Shown: in pieces, positions 1 through 9,583 of the stretch
Numbering within the stretch: position 1 is the stretch's first letter
How the letters are laid out: every line of letters starts with the position of its first letter
DNA from: Dyadobacter sp. NIV53
GTDB lineage: Bacteria > Bacteroidota > Bacteroidia > Cytophagales > Spirosomataceae
NCBI RefSeq assembly: GCF_019711195.1
Contig: NZ_CP081299.1
Location: 496,001-560,000, forward strand
Direction of reading: 5' to 3'
DNA length: 64,000 nt
Program-made: the position numbers and the translations under genes
Notes under the pieces: generated by a model
The model's input: the letters and a program-made list of their open reading frames with translations, nothing else
Told to the model about the DNA's origin: nothing
The model's database searches: none

Positions 1-325
1 ACTGCTGCAATACAACATGTTCTAATCCATAATTATCTTTTTTATTTTCTTTTACCTGATAAGAATCTTTATCAGCCTGTATGTCAAATAAACCTGAATT
101 TTGTTTCAGGAAAGCCAGTGCCTTTTCTCCGGTTGTGGCGCCCGTTATTTTCAGTGCCTTTCCACTTGGGAACCTTAAAAAACTCAGCGAGTTAGTTGCT
201 TTGTCGATGGTTGGAATGGCGCCGGTTTTTGCAGCAAAATCATTGATTTCTTTCAATGACGCATTTTGGGCTAAACATAATCCGGCACATACAATAAGCG
301 AAAGAATAGGTAGAATGTTCTTCAT
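1..325 (-). CDS. M4-type metallopeptidase N-terminus (partial, runs off the left edge)
   Basis: An open frame on the minus strand begins with ATG at 325 and leaves the window at base 1, so only about 108 residues are visible. It starts with a signal peptide (MKNILPILSLIVCAGLCLAQ). The next part resembles the FTP propeptide (fungalysin/thermolysin propeptide) of secreted M4 metallopeptidases: a segment predicting a fold around SFLRFPSGKALK, then ALAFLKQNSGLF and a GLEHVVLQQ stretch, which matches the usual GL.HVR.QQ signature. The catalytic HExxH region lies outside the window. Propeptides of this kind keep the protease inactive until secretion. The family call rests only on the propeptide pattern, so another FTP-domain protein is possible. 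Confidence 0.6.
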   Translation of the reverse strand, partial: MKNILPILSLIVCAGLCLAQNASLKEINDFAAKTGAIPTIDKATNSLSFLRFPSGKALKITGATTGEKALAFLKQNSGLFDIQADKDSYQVKENKKDNYGLEHVVLQQ

Positions 326-825
326 GATATTCTGTTGAGTTTAAGAATGAGTCAGAACTGAATGGTTCACATCATACACCAACTTTAATCGCATGATTTC
401 TTTTTAATATATGACGGCAGTTTTAATAAAGCATAAAAGACAAATACGGTTTGATAGATACGATTAATATAAATCCCATTTTTTTAAGTTAAAACAAGAC
501 AAACATTTATTATATAAAAAACTTATTAACCGGTATATAATTAATTCTAAAATAATATCACATTAAACTAATTCTATAATAAGTTAAAAATAAATTTATA
601 AAATATATACATATTAGTTATTTAAAAATATTTAGAATTATTAATTGTATCCGTATCAAATATTAAAAATGTATTTAAAATTACTCAACTAATATTTCAT
701 TGAATTGGAAAATAATTTGTTATCATTTATTATTTCATATCAAATAATTAAATGAATTAATTACCTTAGAATGATAGTAAAACGCAATCTGATTTTTTAT
801 CATTTTAAACTCAACGATTACGATT
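326..825. other. AT-rich intergenic region, no gene seen
   Basis: About 500 bases lie between two divergent genes, the metallopeptidase start and mscL. The stretch is extremely AT-rich, especially 470-720, with no supported reading frame and no clear tandem repeat. It presumably carries both promoters, but I could not assign a convincing Bacteroidota -7/-33 pair. Confidence 0.5.
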
Positions 826-1266
826 ATGTTAAAAGAATTTAAAGAATTTGCTCTTCGGGGTAATGTTATGGATTTGGCAGTGGGGGTAATTATCGGTGCC
901 GCCTTTGGTAAGATTGTAGACTCGGTAGTGAATGACCTGATCATGCCGCTTGTTGGCAGGGTGATCGGGAATGTTGACTTCAGTAACCTGTACGTCCCAC
1001 TTTCGGACAAGATCACAACCGGACTTCCGATTTCAGAAGCAAAAAAACTCGGGCCGGTTTTTGCTTACGGAAATTTCTTAACGATCGTTATTGACTTTAC
1101 CATTCTGGCCTTTATTATCTTTTTACTGATCAGGTCCATGAACCGTTTGATGCGCGGAAAAGCTGATGCACCTGGTGTGCCTCCGGCACCCACAAAAGAA
1201 GAAATTCTGCTTACTGAAATACGGGATTTACTCAGCGTTTCCAATTCTAATTCCTATAAAAGTTAA
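826..1266 (+). CDS. mscL: Large-conductance mechanosensitive channel MscL
   Basis: This 146-residue protein matches MscL in length and pattern. The N-terminus (MLKEFKEFALRGNVMDLAVG) is the amphipathic helix and start of the pore-lining first helix, with the GVIIGAAFGKIV small-residue motif that packs the closed gate. A periplasmic loop follows, then a second membrane helix (TIVIDFTILAFIIFLLI). The charged C-terminal helix ends in PTKEEILLTEIRDLL, the usual bundle segment. MscL forms a homopentamer in the inner membrane and opens under high membrane tension to release solutes during hypo-osmotic shock. It stands alone and is followed by a strong hairpin terminator. Confidence 0.97.
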   Translation: MLKEFKEFALRGNVMDLAVGVIIGAAFGKIVDSVVNDLIMPLVGRVIGNVDFSNLYVPLSDKITTGLPISEAKKLGPVFAYGNFLTIVIDFTILAFIIFLLIRSMNRLMRGKADAPGVPPAPTKEEILLTEIRDLLSVSNSNSYKS

Positions 1267-1330
1267 TCAACTTTTCAATTCGAATGATCTGATATTACAT
1301 TTTACAATAAACCGGACGCGTGCTATTATA

Positions 1331-1370
1331 GTAAAAAACCCTTTCCGAAGCTTCGGGAAGGGTTTTTTAC
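1331..1370 (+). terminator. Rho-independent terminator after mscL
   Basis: A 40-base inverted repeat has only one mismatch pair. Its arms meet at CCGAAGCTTCGG and it ends in a T-run. It lies 64 bases after the mscL stop and, being nearly symmetrical, could also stop transcription from the opposite gene. Confidence 0.85.
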
Positions 1371-1401
1371 TGATGTGAAATAAATTATTTTTAAATCAGA
1401 T

Positions 1402-2345
1402 TCACTTAATTGAATATAAAAATCCAAAACCCAGTCCTTGTGCAAACTGAACTGTATTGCTCTGATCCTGATCATACACCAGGATTACACCCAGGTTGAC
1501 ATTGATAAATTTATTGATCTTCGCTGTTATCATCGCATCCAGCCGATCATCAATATTAGTAGGATGTTTTATATTGGCGTACATCAGATATCTGAATTTC
1601 AAATTTACATTTTTCGCTATATCCTTATCAAAATTGGCGACGATCTGCATCAGTGCTGCTTCTGTCCGGATCTTTTTTCCAATAGGAACACCATAATTTT
1701 TCTGATCCGGAGTATTTACGTACAAATCAGTATCCGTCACAATTGTCTGACGCAAAGCACCGGGAGCAAAGTCGATAAAGAAATAAGGAACCGGTTTATA
1801 TTCTATTCCAATTGCTTCTGTTAAATAAGCGGGAGAAAGAAGTGAAGAAACTTTTCTTTTACTGTCATCAATATCTGAGTAATTATAGCCGGCGGCAAAC
1901 TGTGAAAGAAAATTAACGTTCGCAAACAAGCTCCATTTGCTCGTCAGATCACGGTTATATTTGGTATCAAAAAATAACCGGTCAACGTTTTTTCTGCTTT
2001 GCTGTCCTTTATTTCTGACGACACCATATTGTGACTGGAAATCATTTCGCCAGGCATTTTTACCTGATTTTTTTCGGACAATGCATTAAAAAATAAACCC
2101 AGTGCAATGGAATTAACCCCGCCTCCTGTCCAGTTCGAACTGAATGATCCCTGATTCAGATTGGCACCGAATTCTATATTTTTCCATGCAGTATCACCCG
2201 GAGTTTTCAGCCTGCCCTGATTCAGTTCGTTTTTCAAATCTACCTTTTTTTGCACATCAGGATTATCCTGTGAAAAGGAATTATAGCTTAAAGCAAAAAA
2301 TAAAATCAGGAACGAACACAATCCAGGCTTGTAATTTTTCTTCAT
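1402..2345 (-). pseudogene. DUF3078 outer-membrane-type protein, frameshifted
   Basis: Two minus-strand frames join into one DUF3078 protein of about 313 residues. The first (2345 to 1944) has a signal peptide (MKKNYKPGLCSFLILFFALS) and the family's GSFSSNWTGGGVNSIALG motif. The second (ending 1402) carries the later beta-strand region, finishing in LGFGFLYSIK. They join if one base is added to the A7 run (T7 on the plus strand, 2068-2074). The shifted frame then reads NAWRNDFQSQYGVV and NRDLTSKWSLFANV, as expected for the family. DUF3078 proteins are Bacteroidota envelope proteins of unknown function that look like beta-barrels. The break matches many other homopolymer breaks in this window and is probably a sequencing error. 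Confidence 0.85.
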
Positions 2346-2791
2346 AATTCATTACGTTTTAATTATTCATGAAAATTATATTATTAATAATCTTACTTTA
2401 ATTTTTATATCAAACCAAATTAAATCGGATGAATTGATAATAATTGTAATGATAAAATATCATTCAGGAAAAATAGTTATTTAAGAACCAGAATTAATCC
2501 TATTGAAACTTACTGAAAAGACTCGATATATTATAGATGCAGATCATTTATTAACAGAAACTTATTAAACGGATGAAAAGCTTTTCACAAAAAATAGCAC
2601 CATATTTTTTACCGGATTCGTATTTTAATTTTTCCAGGAGAATTATCCATCGCGTGATCTGATAGATTAATTCTTAAATACTGCTTCCAAACCTGAACCC
2701 TTTTGTCGAAATTGTTTATTAACTTCCCGGATGCACTGCACAATAGTGAATCTTTGAACAGCAATTACTTTTATCTGCAAAACTCGTTGTT
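2346..2791. other. Intergenic region, no gene seen
   Basis: About 445 AT-rich bases lie between two divergent genes (the DUF3078 gene and the Arg/Pro-rich secreted protein). I see no supported reading frame or strong hairpin. It presumably holds both promoters. Confidence 0.4.
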
Positions 2792-4009
2792 ATGAAACAT
2801 ACAATTCTGATTTTGTCCATTATTACATTTCTGATAACAGGAAAAACTTTTGCGCAGGCGGAGCAGGAAAAACTTGATCTTCCCGGAGATAACCTGAACC
2901 TGTACGCAACTTTAAAACTTTTTCAGGAATCGGAAACACTAGAAGGATTTGAAAAAGCACTGAATGAAGAATCATCACAGATCAATAATCTAGACTTAAA
3001 CGGGGATGACAATACGGACTATATCAAAGTAAATGATCAGGTGGAGGATGGTGTTCATTATATATCACTTAAAGTTGCAGTGAATGAAAATGAAGATCAG
3101 GATGTAGCCGTTTTTATTGTAGACAAAGATAAAGACGGACAGGTGCAGATCCAGCTGATTGGCGACGAAGACCTGTATGGAAAGGATTACATCATTGAGC
3201 CCGGTTCTGAAACATCTGATAATGGCGGCTCTACACCAAATCCGGGTTACACACCTAATAATCAGCAAAACGTTGTGGTTCGTAACAATGTCAGTTACCA
3301 GATAGACACCTGGCCGGTGATACGCTATATTTTTGTACCGAATTATATAATCTGGCATTCGCCCTGGCACTGGAATTATTATCCGTCTTACTGGCATCCA
3401 TGGAGGCCCCAGTACTGGCATTATTATTACGGCTACCACTATAATCTGCACAACTATTACAATGTCCATTACCGCAGATCGGTTGTTTACAGAAATCCGG
3501 TATGGCGTCAGCGGTATTACTCCGGTGGTATGCGTTCCAGTTCAGTATATGTAATAAACCGCAACCAGCGCGGGGACTACAAAAAAACCTATTCCAGGCC
3601 GGGATCGGCGAAAGAAGGTTTTGGTGCTTCCAGAAAAAAGAATCCGAACCTGTCCACAGGCAGAAACAGGTTACCATCATTTGACAAAACAGGAAGGCCG
3701 GTAATAAACAAACCTGTAACGAGCCGTCCATCTGTAACCAGGCCGGGCCGCGAAAACACCACAACGCCCCGGCCAGTCACCACGCCAGGAAATGCAAGGC
3801 CTGGCAATGGCAATACTTCACCTACCCGGCCGGTCACAAGGCCAGGAAATGAAAATCCCTCTCCCACCCGGCCTGTAACCAGGCCAGCGGTTTCCCGTCC
3901 GGCTACAAGCAGGCCGTCGGTAAGCAGACCGGACAACGGATCGTCCAGGCAAAATGCAGCCAAACCAGCAACCAGCCGTCCGGCGGGCAGAGAGAGAACG
4001 CCCAGATAA
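2792..4009 (+). CDS. Secreted protein with Arg/Pro-rich repeat tail, unknown function
   Basis: The product has 405 residues and three parts. After a signal peptide (cleavage near GKTFAQ, residue 22) comes an acidic region (residues about 25-140) with DLNGDDNTDYIKV and GDEDLYGKDYIIEPG, a pattern I associate with uncharacterised Bacteroidota secreted proteins. The middle (about 165-245) is very rich in Tyr, Trp and His, with many WHPW/YYHY-like clusters. The tail (about 285-405) is strongly basic and built from degenerate repeats of the type TRPVTRPGN and SRPATSRPS. An acidic head, aromatic middle and cationic disordered tail suggest a surface or matrix-binding protein, but no function is established. 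It stands alone, upstream of the two-component pair. Confidence 0.8.
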   Translation: MKHTILILSIITFLITGKTFAQAEQEKLDLPGDNLNLYATLKLFQESETLEGFEKALNEESSQINNLDLNGDDNTDYIKVNDQVEDGVHYISLKVAVNENEDQDVAVFIVDKDKDGQVQIQLIGDEDLYGKDYIIEPGSETSDNGGSTPNPGYTPNNQQNVVVRNNVSYQIDTWPVIRYIFVPNYIIWHSPWHWNYYPSYWHPWRPQYWHYYYGYHYNLHNYYNVHYRRSVVYRNPVWRQRYYSGGMRSSSVYVINRNQRGDYKKTYSRPGSAKEGFGASRKKNPNLSTGRNRLPSFDKTGRPVINKPVTSRPSVTRPGRENTTTPRPVTTPGNARPGNGNTSPTRPVTRPGNENPSPTRPVTRPAVSRPATSRPSVSRPDNGSSRQNAAKPATSRPAGRERTPR

Positions 4010-4233
4010 ATGAGTGGACTTGTCTTTTTATATTAATAATATATCAGACTTGATCACGGGTTCTATTGATATCGGCTGTCTCAACGAAAGAACTCATGAT
4101 GATCTCTATCTTCAAACTAATAAATTTGTTAGATTTGGCAATATCCGGATTGATTTCAAGCTGGTGCCAAACTTGTGATATATTTTAACCAAACGGGGCC
4201 AATACTCATATTTAAATTCCCTGCATTGCATTT

Positions 4234-4932
4234 ATGAAGTTATTGCTGATAGAAGACGAGCCAAGTGTGATATCCCTGATTCAAAGAAGTCTTACAGCTT
4301 CGGGACATGAAATCAGCATTGCGATGGATGGCGAGTCGGGATTGCGAATGGCTCTGCAACACACATTTGATATTATTCTGCTTGACCTGATGATACCTGT
4401 TATCAACGGTATGGAAGTGTGCCGGAAAATACGCCAGACAGATACCGGAACGCCAATCCTGATGCTTACAGCTTTGAGCACGACAGAAAATATTGTATCC
4501 GGACTGGATGCGGGAGCAGATGATTATATGACCAAACCATTCAAACTGGCAGAATTGGAAGCGCGTATCCGGACGCTGACCAGGCGCGGAAAAGATCAGG
4601 AAAAAGAAAGCCAGTCGGATACATTGAAAATCGGTGATCTCGTTTTGGACAGAATTACCAAAACGGTAACAAGAGGCTCCTCGCCTATTGACCTGACTGC
4701 CACGGAGTTCAGGCTTCTGGAATTTTTTCTTTCCAACCAGAACAAAGTGCTGAACCGAATGGAAATCCTGGAAAACGTCTGGGACATTAATTTTAATCTG
4801 GGCACCAATGTGGTGGATGTTTACATTAATTATTTAAGGAAAAAAATTGACAAAGATCACCGTACAAAACTTATTCATACGATTTTTGGAATGGGTTATG
4901 TGATGCGACAGGTTTATGAAGATCCAAAATAG
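4234..4932 (+). CDS. OmpR/PhoB-family response regulator
   Basis: This 232-residue protein has a receiver domain and a C-terminal winged-helix DNA-binding domain. The receiver shows the acidic pair near residue 8, phospho-acceptor Asp51 (in IILLDLMIP), Thr79 (LMLTA) and Lys101 (MTKPF). The effector domain (about 130-228) contains DLTATEFRLLEFFL and ends with the HTIFGMGYVMR wing. Its last 17 bases overlap the start of the histidine kinase gene, so the two are translationally coupled and form a cognate pair. The target genes are not visible. The layout resembles the CusR/RprY-like regulators common in Bacteroidota. Confidence 0.95.
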   Translation: MKLLLIEDEPSVISLIQRSLTASGHEISIAMDGESGLRMALQHTFDIILLDLMIPVINGMEVCRKIRQTDTGTPILMLTALSTTENIVSGLDAGADDYMTKPFKLAELEARIRTLTRRGKDQEKESQSDTLKIGDLVLDRITKTVTRGSSPIDLTATEFRLLEFFLSNQNKVLNRMEILENVWDINFNLGTNVVDVYINYLRKKIDKDHRTKLIHTIFGMGYVMRQVYEDPK

Positions 4933-6286
4933 AATTGCACTTATTTTTACGCTGCTGACGGCAGGAATCATTCTGGCGCTCAGTATTTTTATATATATTT
5001 TTGCGTCGGAAAGCACATCCAAAAGCTTTTTGCACAGGCTTGAAGTACGCTCCAACATCGTAGCTCATGCTGCTCTGGAAGAAAATAAATTGCAGACTTC
5101 TGTCTATTACGACATCAAGGAAAAACATCTGGGCGATCTGCCTTATGAGCAACACAGGATTATCCGGGACAATGAGCTTGACAAGGAGAAAAAAATTAAA
5201 AAGGAACTCCCTATGCCGGAAACCTTTTACAACCAGATCTTCACAACCGGCTCCGCTGATTTTTTCGAGAAAGATACTTCATATGTCGGCAGGAGGTTAA
5301 GCCGAAAAAACGAAAATATCATGATCATTTCTTCGGCGGTAGATCTTTACGGCCTGGAAGAAATGCATAACTTAAAAAAGCTGCTATTTATCGGTTTCCT
5401 GATAGCGATGGTTTTTGTTTTTACATTTGGGAAGCTTTTTGCCAAACAAATTTTTCTTCCCATACGCCGTATTATCAGGAATGTGAATGGGATCAATGCG
5501 CATAACCTGCACCAGCGGCTCATTATTGATGATAGCAGTAAGGATGAAATTACAGATCTCTCCCTGACATTTAACAATATGCTGAACCGCCTGGAAATCA
5601 CTTTTGAAATCCAGAATAATTTTGTCAGCAATGCTTCGCATGAATTTAAAACCCCGCTCACAATTATCAGTGGCGAAGCACAGTTGGGGCTATCGCAAAC
5701 CGGGCAAACGGGTGTCGCCAATGATTCATTTCAAACCATTTTAAGGGAATCGGAAAAACTGGAACATCTGATCAACAGTATGCTTAGCCTTGCACAAACC
5801 GGCTTCGATGGTAAAAAAGATCAGTGGGACCAACTACGGGTAGACGAACTTGTTTTGTCTGTGAAAGGAACCGTTGACCAGATTATCCCTAAAAACAATG
5901 TTGGAATAAATTTTGACGACATGCCGGAAGACGAGCGCAAACTGGTCGTGATCGGCAATGAAACTTTACTTCGTGCGGCTTTTACCAATATAGTTCTGAA
6001 TAGTTGTAAATATTCGGACAATAAACCCGTGGAAATCACTATTTCAGCAGATCACAAACATGTCGTAGTTGAAATTACAGATCACGGTATCGGCATACCT
6101 GACCGCGAAATGGCGCAGATTTTTGTTCCCTTTTTCCGGGCATCCAACACGGCTAAATACAAGGGATATGGAATTGGCCTTCCACTGACAAACAACATTA
6201 TAAAAATGCATCAGGGAAGTATTGTTGTAAACAGTTCTGTGGGCGTTGGTACGAAATTCATTGTCTATATTCCAGTCAGCTACTGA
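4916..6286 (+). CDS. Membrane sensor histidine kinase
   Basis: The product has 456 residues. A first membrane helix (about 8-30) is followed by a periplasmic sensing region, a second helix (about 157-175), a HAMP linker, the HisKA dimerisation domain with phospho-acceptor His242 (SNASHEFKTPL) and a HATPase_c domain. The ATP-binding boxes are visible: NSCKYSD (N box), DHGIGIP (G1), FVPFFRA (F box) and KGYGIGLPLT (G2). It autophosphorylates and passes phosphate to the overlapping response regulator. The sensory region has no recognisable fold, so the signal is unknown. Start ATG 4916 lies inside the end of the regulator gene. Confidence 0.95.
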   Translation: MKIQNRIALIFTLLTAGIILALSIFIYIFASESTSKSFLHRLEVRSNIVAHAALEENKLQTSVYYDIKEKHLGDLPYEQHRIIRDNELDKEKKIKKELPMPETFYNQIFTTGSADFFEKDTSYVGRRLSRKNENIMIISSAVDLYGLEEMHNLKKLLFIGFLIAMVFVFTFGKLFAKQIFLPIRRIIRNVNGINAHNLHQRLIIDDSSKDEITDLSLTFNNMLNRLEITFEIQNNFVSNASHEFKTPLTIISGEAQLGLSQTGQTGVANDSFQTILRESEKLEHLINSMLSLAQTGFDGKKDQWDQLRVDELVLSVKGTVDQIIPKNNVGINFDDMPEDERKLVVIGNETLLRAAFTNIVLNSCKYSDNKPVEITISADHKHVVVEITDHGIGIPDREMAQIFVPFFRASNTAKYKGYGIGLPLTNNIIKMHQGSIVVNSSVGVGTKFIVYIPVSY

Positions 6287-6438
6287 GGTCTCTAATCTCA
6301 TTTTAATATTCTAATTTCATTCTAATAACTTCCTCATCGTATTATAATCCTGTTTTTAGCTCGTGCTAATAAGCCCGGCGTAACATTGTATTGTCAACAT
6401 TTTGACTTAAAAGCATTGTTAATCAAAACGATAAGATT

Positions 6439-6900
6439 ATGAAAACTGTGATAATTCCCAGCGATTTCAATGTTGAATCTATTCATGTTGCGGAAGCAAT
6501 GGTAAGAGATTCCAAAGAAGAGGTCAGGTTTATCTTTACGCACCTTTTTCATGTTGCGGATGATATTCAGGATTTGCTTTTTTCAAATTACAGAAAGAAA
6601 GAGTACGAATTTGTTTCCGAATCATTCCGGAATGAGTGTAAAATATTGAAGGATATTTACAGTGAAAAACTGAAAAGTATCACAATTGAGTTTTTCTACG
6701 GCAGCAGGCTTGCTTCGTTCAAAAATTTCCTGGATTACAACGAAGCTGACTGTATTGCTTATTCGGAAAGCTACGGTATTCCCAAATTAAGTAAAAGCAG
6801 CCTGGATGCGCTGCCTGTTATCAAAAAATGCGGCCTTCCGCTCATCAATACCGACCAGATCAGGGAGACCTCATTGTCAGATCTTAAACATGTTATCTAA
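6439..6900 (+). CDS. USP-like small protein, unknown function
   Basis: This 153-residue protein begins MKTVIIPSDFNVES, which matches the first strand and nucleotide-site region of the universal stress protein (HUP/alpha-hydrolase-like) fold. The alternation of helices and strands that follows (FIFTHLF, ITIEFFYGS, ADCIAYSESYG) fits the same fold. The classical ATP-binding G-2x-G-9x-G(S/T) motif is not evident, so it may bind no ATP. It sits between the two-component pair and a bestrophin gene, all on the plus strand, with 38 bases before bestrophin. It may therefore be transcribed with the channel. The fold assignment is moderate; function is unknown. Confidence 0.6.
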   Translation: MKTVIIPSDFNVESIHVAEAMVRDSKEEVRFIFTHLFHVADDIQDLLFSNYRKKEYEFVSESFRNECKILKDIYSEKLKSITIEFFYGSRLASFKNFLDYNEADCIAYSESYGIPKLSKSSLDALPVIKKCGLPLINTDQIRETSLSDLKHVI

Positions 6901-6937
6901 TACATTTCAATCAACATTAATATAATCCATATTATTT

Positions 6938-7846
6938 ATGCTACTAAAAAAGAACATTCCAATCCGGTATGTATATGGAAAGATAAAGTATGAAATACTG
7001 TTTGTTGCCATTTATGGTATTGCTATAGAAATTGTATATCAAAATTTCCATATCACCAATATTTCCATTCCTATGACGGTGCATACGGTTTTGGGAACTA
7101 TCATTTCGCTCCTGCTCGCGTTCCGTTCTAACCAGGCCTACGACAGATGGTGGGAGGCTCGTATTGTTTGGGGCGCAATTGTGAACGATTCACGTACACT
7201 TGGCCGGCAGATACTAGGATTGATTGACGATCCGTATGAACCGGATACCATTCAGCCTTTCAAACACCGCATGATCAAACGACAAATAGCCTGGTGTTAT
7301 GCTTTAGGAAAAGGGTTAAGAAAAGAAGACCCGATGCCGATAATAAAAAAATTCGTATCGGAAGAGGATTACGAATACGTGAAAGACTACGACAACAAAC
7401 ATATCGGGCTCATACAGCTGCACTCAAGGGATCTTAAAAATGCACTGAAACAAGGGTGGGTGAATCCATACCAACAGATTGAAATTGATAATACGCTGAC
7501 CCGTCTTTGTGATTCTATGGGAAAATGTGAAAGGATCAAAAACACTGTATTCCCATCGACATACAGCTTATATATCCACCTGGCACTGCACTTTTTCCTG
7601 CTTCTTTTGCCATTCGGGCTTGTTGAAATTTTCGGGTTTCTGATGGTGCCGGTGCTGGTTGTAATTACTGCATGCTTTTTCCTGATCGAAAAAATGGCGA
7701 TTCATTTGCAGGATCCGTTTGAAAATAAACCTACGGATACACCCGTTCTAACAATTTCAAGAGGGATTGAACGCGACCTGAAACAAATGATGAATGATGA
7801 ATATGTTCCTGTGACTCACGAACCCGATGCTTTTTATATACTATAA
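6938..7846 (+). CDS. Bestrophin-family (UPF0187) anion channel
   Basis: This 302-residue protein has the bacterial bestrophin signature. Hydrophobic helices near the N-terminus are followed by LLAFRSNQAYDRWWEARIVWG, covering the selectivity-neck region and the RWWEAR motif, then GRQILGLIDDPY and a C-terminal pair of helices (about 210-248). The tail HLQDPFENKPTDTP is also typical. Bestrophins are pentameric membrane channels, anion-conducting in animals and sometimes cation-conducting in bacteria. It is the last gene of a plus-strand run and is closed by a strong terminator. Confidence 0.93.
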   Translation: MLLKKNIPIRYVYGKIKYEILFVAIYGIAIEIVYQNFHITNISIPMTVHTVLGTIISLLLAFRSNQAYDRWWEARIVWGAIVNDSRTLGRQILGLIDDPYEPDTIQPFKHRMIKRQIAWCYALGKGLRKEDPMPIIKKFVSEEDYEYVKDYDNKHIGLIQLHSRDLKNALKQGWVNPYQQIEIDNTLTRLCDSMGKCERIKNTVFPSTYSLYIHLALHFFLLLLPFGLVEIFGFLMVPVLVVITACFFLIEKMAIHLQDPFENKPTDTPVLTISRGIERDLKQMMNDEYVPVTHEPDAFYIL

Positions 7847-7872
7847 CTCAAACTCAATTTTTTTAATTTGAA

Positions 7873-7910
7873 AAACGTAAAGAGCGGCTCAAAAGCCGCT
7901 CTTTACGTTT
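7873..7910. terminator. Bidirectional hairpin terminator
   Basis: A perfect 17-base-pair stem with a 4-base loop (core AGAGCGGCT/AGCCGCTCT) is flanked by A- and T-rich ends. It sits between the convergent bestrophin and lipoprotein genes and can serve both. Confidence 0.93.
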
Positions 7911-7960
7911 AATCATGTTTTTTTAACAGGAAATAATCACTGATTCGCAGGATGGCATAA

Positions 7961-9583
7961 TTATAATTTGATTGCTGTCCAGGTTCTCTTACCGGAATCA
8001 AATGTACCGCTGATTTTATTGTCCTGAACTGTCCCATCAAATGTCCAGTTGGTTGCTCTTGCTTTATCCAATATCCAATGAATTTTGTTACCTGTAAGTG
8101 TCCATTCACCATATGAGGTATATTGTCCCGGATATTCGGGTTCCTCGTATATTGTTGAGCCGTCTGCCTTAAATGTGACATGAGCATGCCACGAAAGGGC
8201 AGCAGAATAAACAACGATAATGTCCCAGGTTGTGTCTTTTAATAAAATTGACTTTGCTACTACCGCCTTTTTGGTTACTGTAGCCTCACTTCCATCATAT
8301 TTGTAAGTAATCTTAAAGTCAAATGTCTGATCGGTCGTACTGGTGTTGGTAAAAGTAAGATGAAGGATACCATCTTTAAAAGAGAACGTGTTGGTAACAC
8401 TGGCATTCCCGATTACCTCAACTGATATATCTGCCTGGGATTCTGGTGAAATGATCTGTTTCGTTAACGGAGCAAAACCCGGTTTGTCCGTAAGTGTACT
8501 TCCGATATACTGATCCCAGTTAGAAATAAATTGTTTTAAGTTTTCGACAAAATCCTTATTAAGCGTATTGGCAGAACCTGAATCCATAGCGTCCTGAACA
8601 TTCCTAACCTCAATCCCTAAATTCAGGGACATTTCAGTACCTGAACTAAAGGTGAAATCAGTAACGGGCTCATTGTTAGCTGTGATCTGAATCGACTGAT
8701 CCGCTAAGATATATGGGATTTTAACGAGTTTGTCCCCAATATTTTTAGCCTCAATCATTGCTTCTAATCCGGTTACGTTACTCAGAACTGACAAAGCTGC
8801 CATAATGGATGGATCAGTTTTAAATTCAGCCGGAATAGCCAGACTTTGAATTGCTTCATTAATCTTGCTAAGTCCAATAGAAAAATTTGAAATCTGACAT
8901 TTTACTTTTTCGAGAGACGTTCCATCTGAACATAGCACTGTAGTTCTGCCATTTGGAGTTTTAGTTATTTGAAAGTTAACATCACTCAATGCCTGATTAG
9001 CCTCGTCAAAGAGCAACCTGTTTGCTTCTATAATAGCAACGCATTTTCTCTTTTCCTTTTCTGATAACAAATTAAACCTGTCGGAAGCAATTTTCAGATT
9101 AGTTGTTATTATCTCTCTCTCCTGATTTACAGTTTGCTGCGAAGTTATATTTTTCCTGACCAATGAATCCTGCATAGATTTTAACCGGCCATTTAATATA
9201 CTCTTTGCTGCATCTAATTGAGTTTGGGTATAATCGCCAGGATTGGTTATCACTTTTGCCGCCTTTACCTTGACGGGTAATGAACTTTTCCCATCGGTTA
9301 TCTGCAGGTCATATGTTCCTTGAATAAGTGTAGCAGGTATCAAAAATGCATATGTTTTTGTATCAAGTTGGTTTGCATCAAAATCTACGGTGCCGATCTT
9401 ACCCTTAAGTGATTTTTGAGAGGAAGCATCGGTCAGAACAATTTTAACAACCTGAAGGGGAAAAACTTCTGTCTGGGAAATTGTAAAATCAACTTTTGCA
9501 GCCGGAATTATGGGCGTGTCGGTTTTGTCTTTACAGCCAAACAGAATTGCAAGAAACACAACGAGAGGAAGAAATTGCTTCAT
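7961..9583 (-). CDS. Large lipoprotein with lipocalin-like C-terminus
   Basis: The product has 540 residues. The N-terminus MKQFLPLVVFLAILFGCKDK is a lipoprotein signal with the lipidated Cys near residue 17. An Ig-like strand-rich segment (about 30-108) is followed by a helical, coiled-coil-prone region (about 115-300), then beta-rich segments. The last 90 residues (from TWDIIVVYS to RTWTAIKL) have a lipocalin-like layout, with GEWTLTGNKIHWIL and DNKISGTFDSGKRTWTA strands. It stands alone and faces the bestrophin gene. It is probably attached to the cell envelope. I do not recognise a specific family and assign no function. Confidence 0.8.
   Translation of the reverse strand: MKQFLPLVVFLAILFGCKDKTDTPIIPAAKVDFTISQTEVFPLQVVKIVLTDASSQKSLKGKIGTVDFDANQLDTKTYAFLIPATLIQGTYDLQITDGKSSLPVKVKAAKVITNPGDYTQTQLDAAKSILNGRLKSMQDSLVRKNITSQQTVNQEREIITTNLKIASDRFNLLSEKEKRKCVAIIEANRLLFDEANQALSDVNFQITKTPNGRTTVLCSDGTSLEKVKCQISNFSIGLSKINEAIQSLAIPAEFKTDPSIMAALSVLSNVTGLEAMIEAKNIGDKLVKIPYILADQSIQITANNEPVTDFTFSSGTEMSLNLGIEVRNVQDAMDSGSANTLNKDFVENLKQFISNWDQYIGSTLTDKPGFAPLTKQIISPESQADISVEVIGNASVTNTFSFKDGILHLTFTNTSTTDQTFDFKITYKYDGSEATVTKKAVVAKSILLKDTTWDIIVVYSAALSWHAHVTFKADGSTIYEEPEYPGQYTSYGEWTLTGNKIHWILDKARATNWTFDGTVQDNKISGTFDSGKRTWTAIKL

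Noticed and set aside
470..720. Possible replication origin in the very AT-rich DNA
   Set aside because: No DnaA-box cluster, dnaA gene or repeated unit is visible, and AT-rich intergenic DNA is common in this window.
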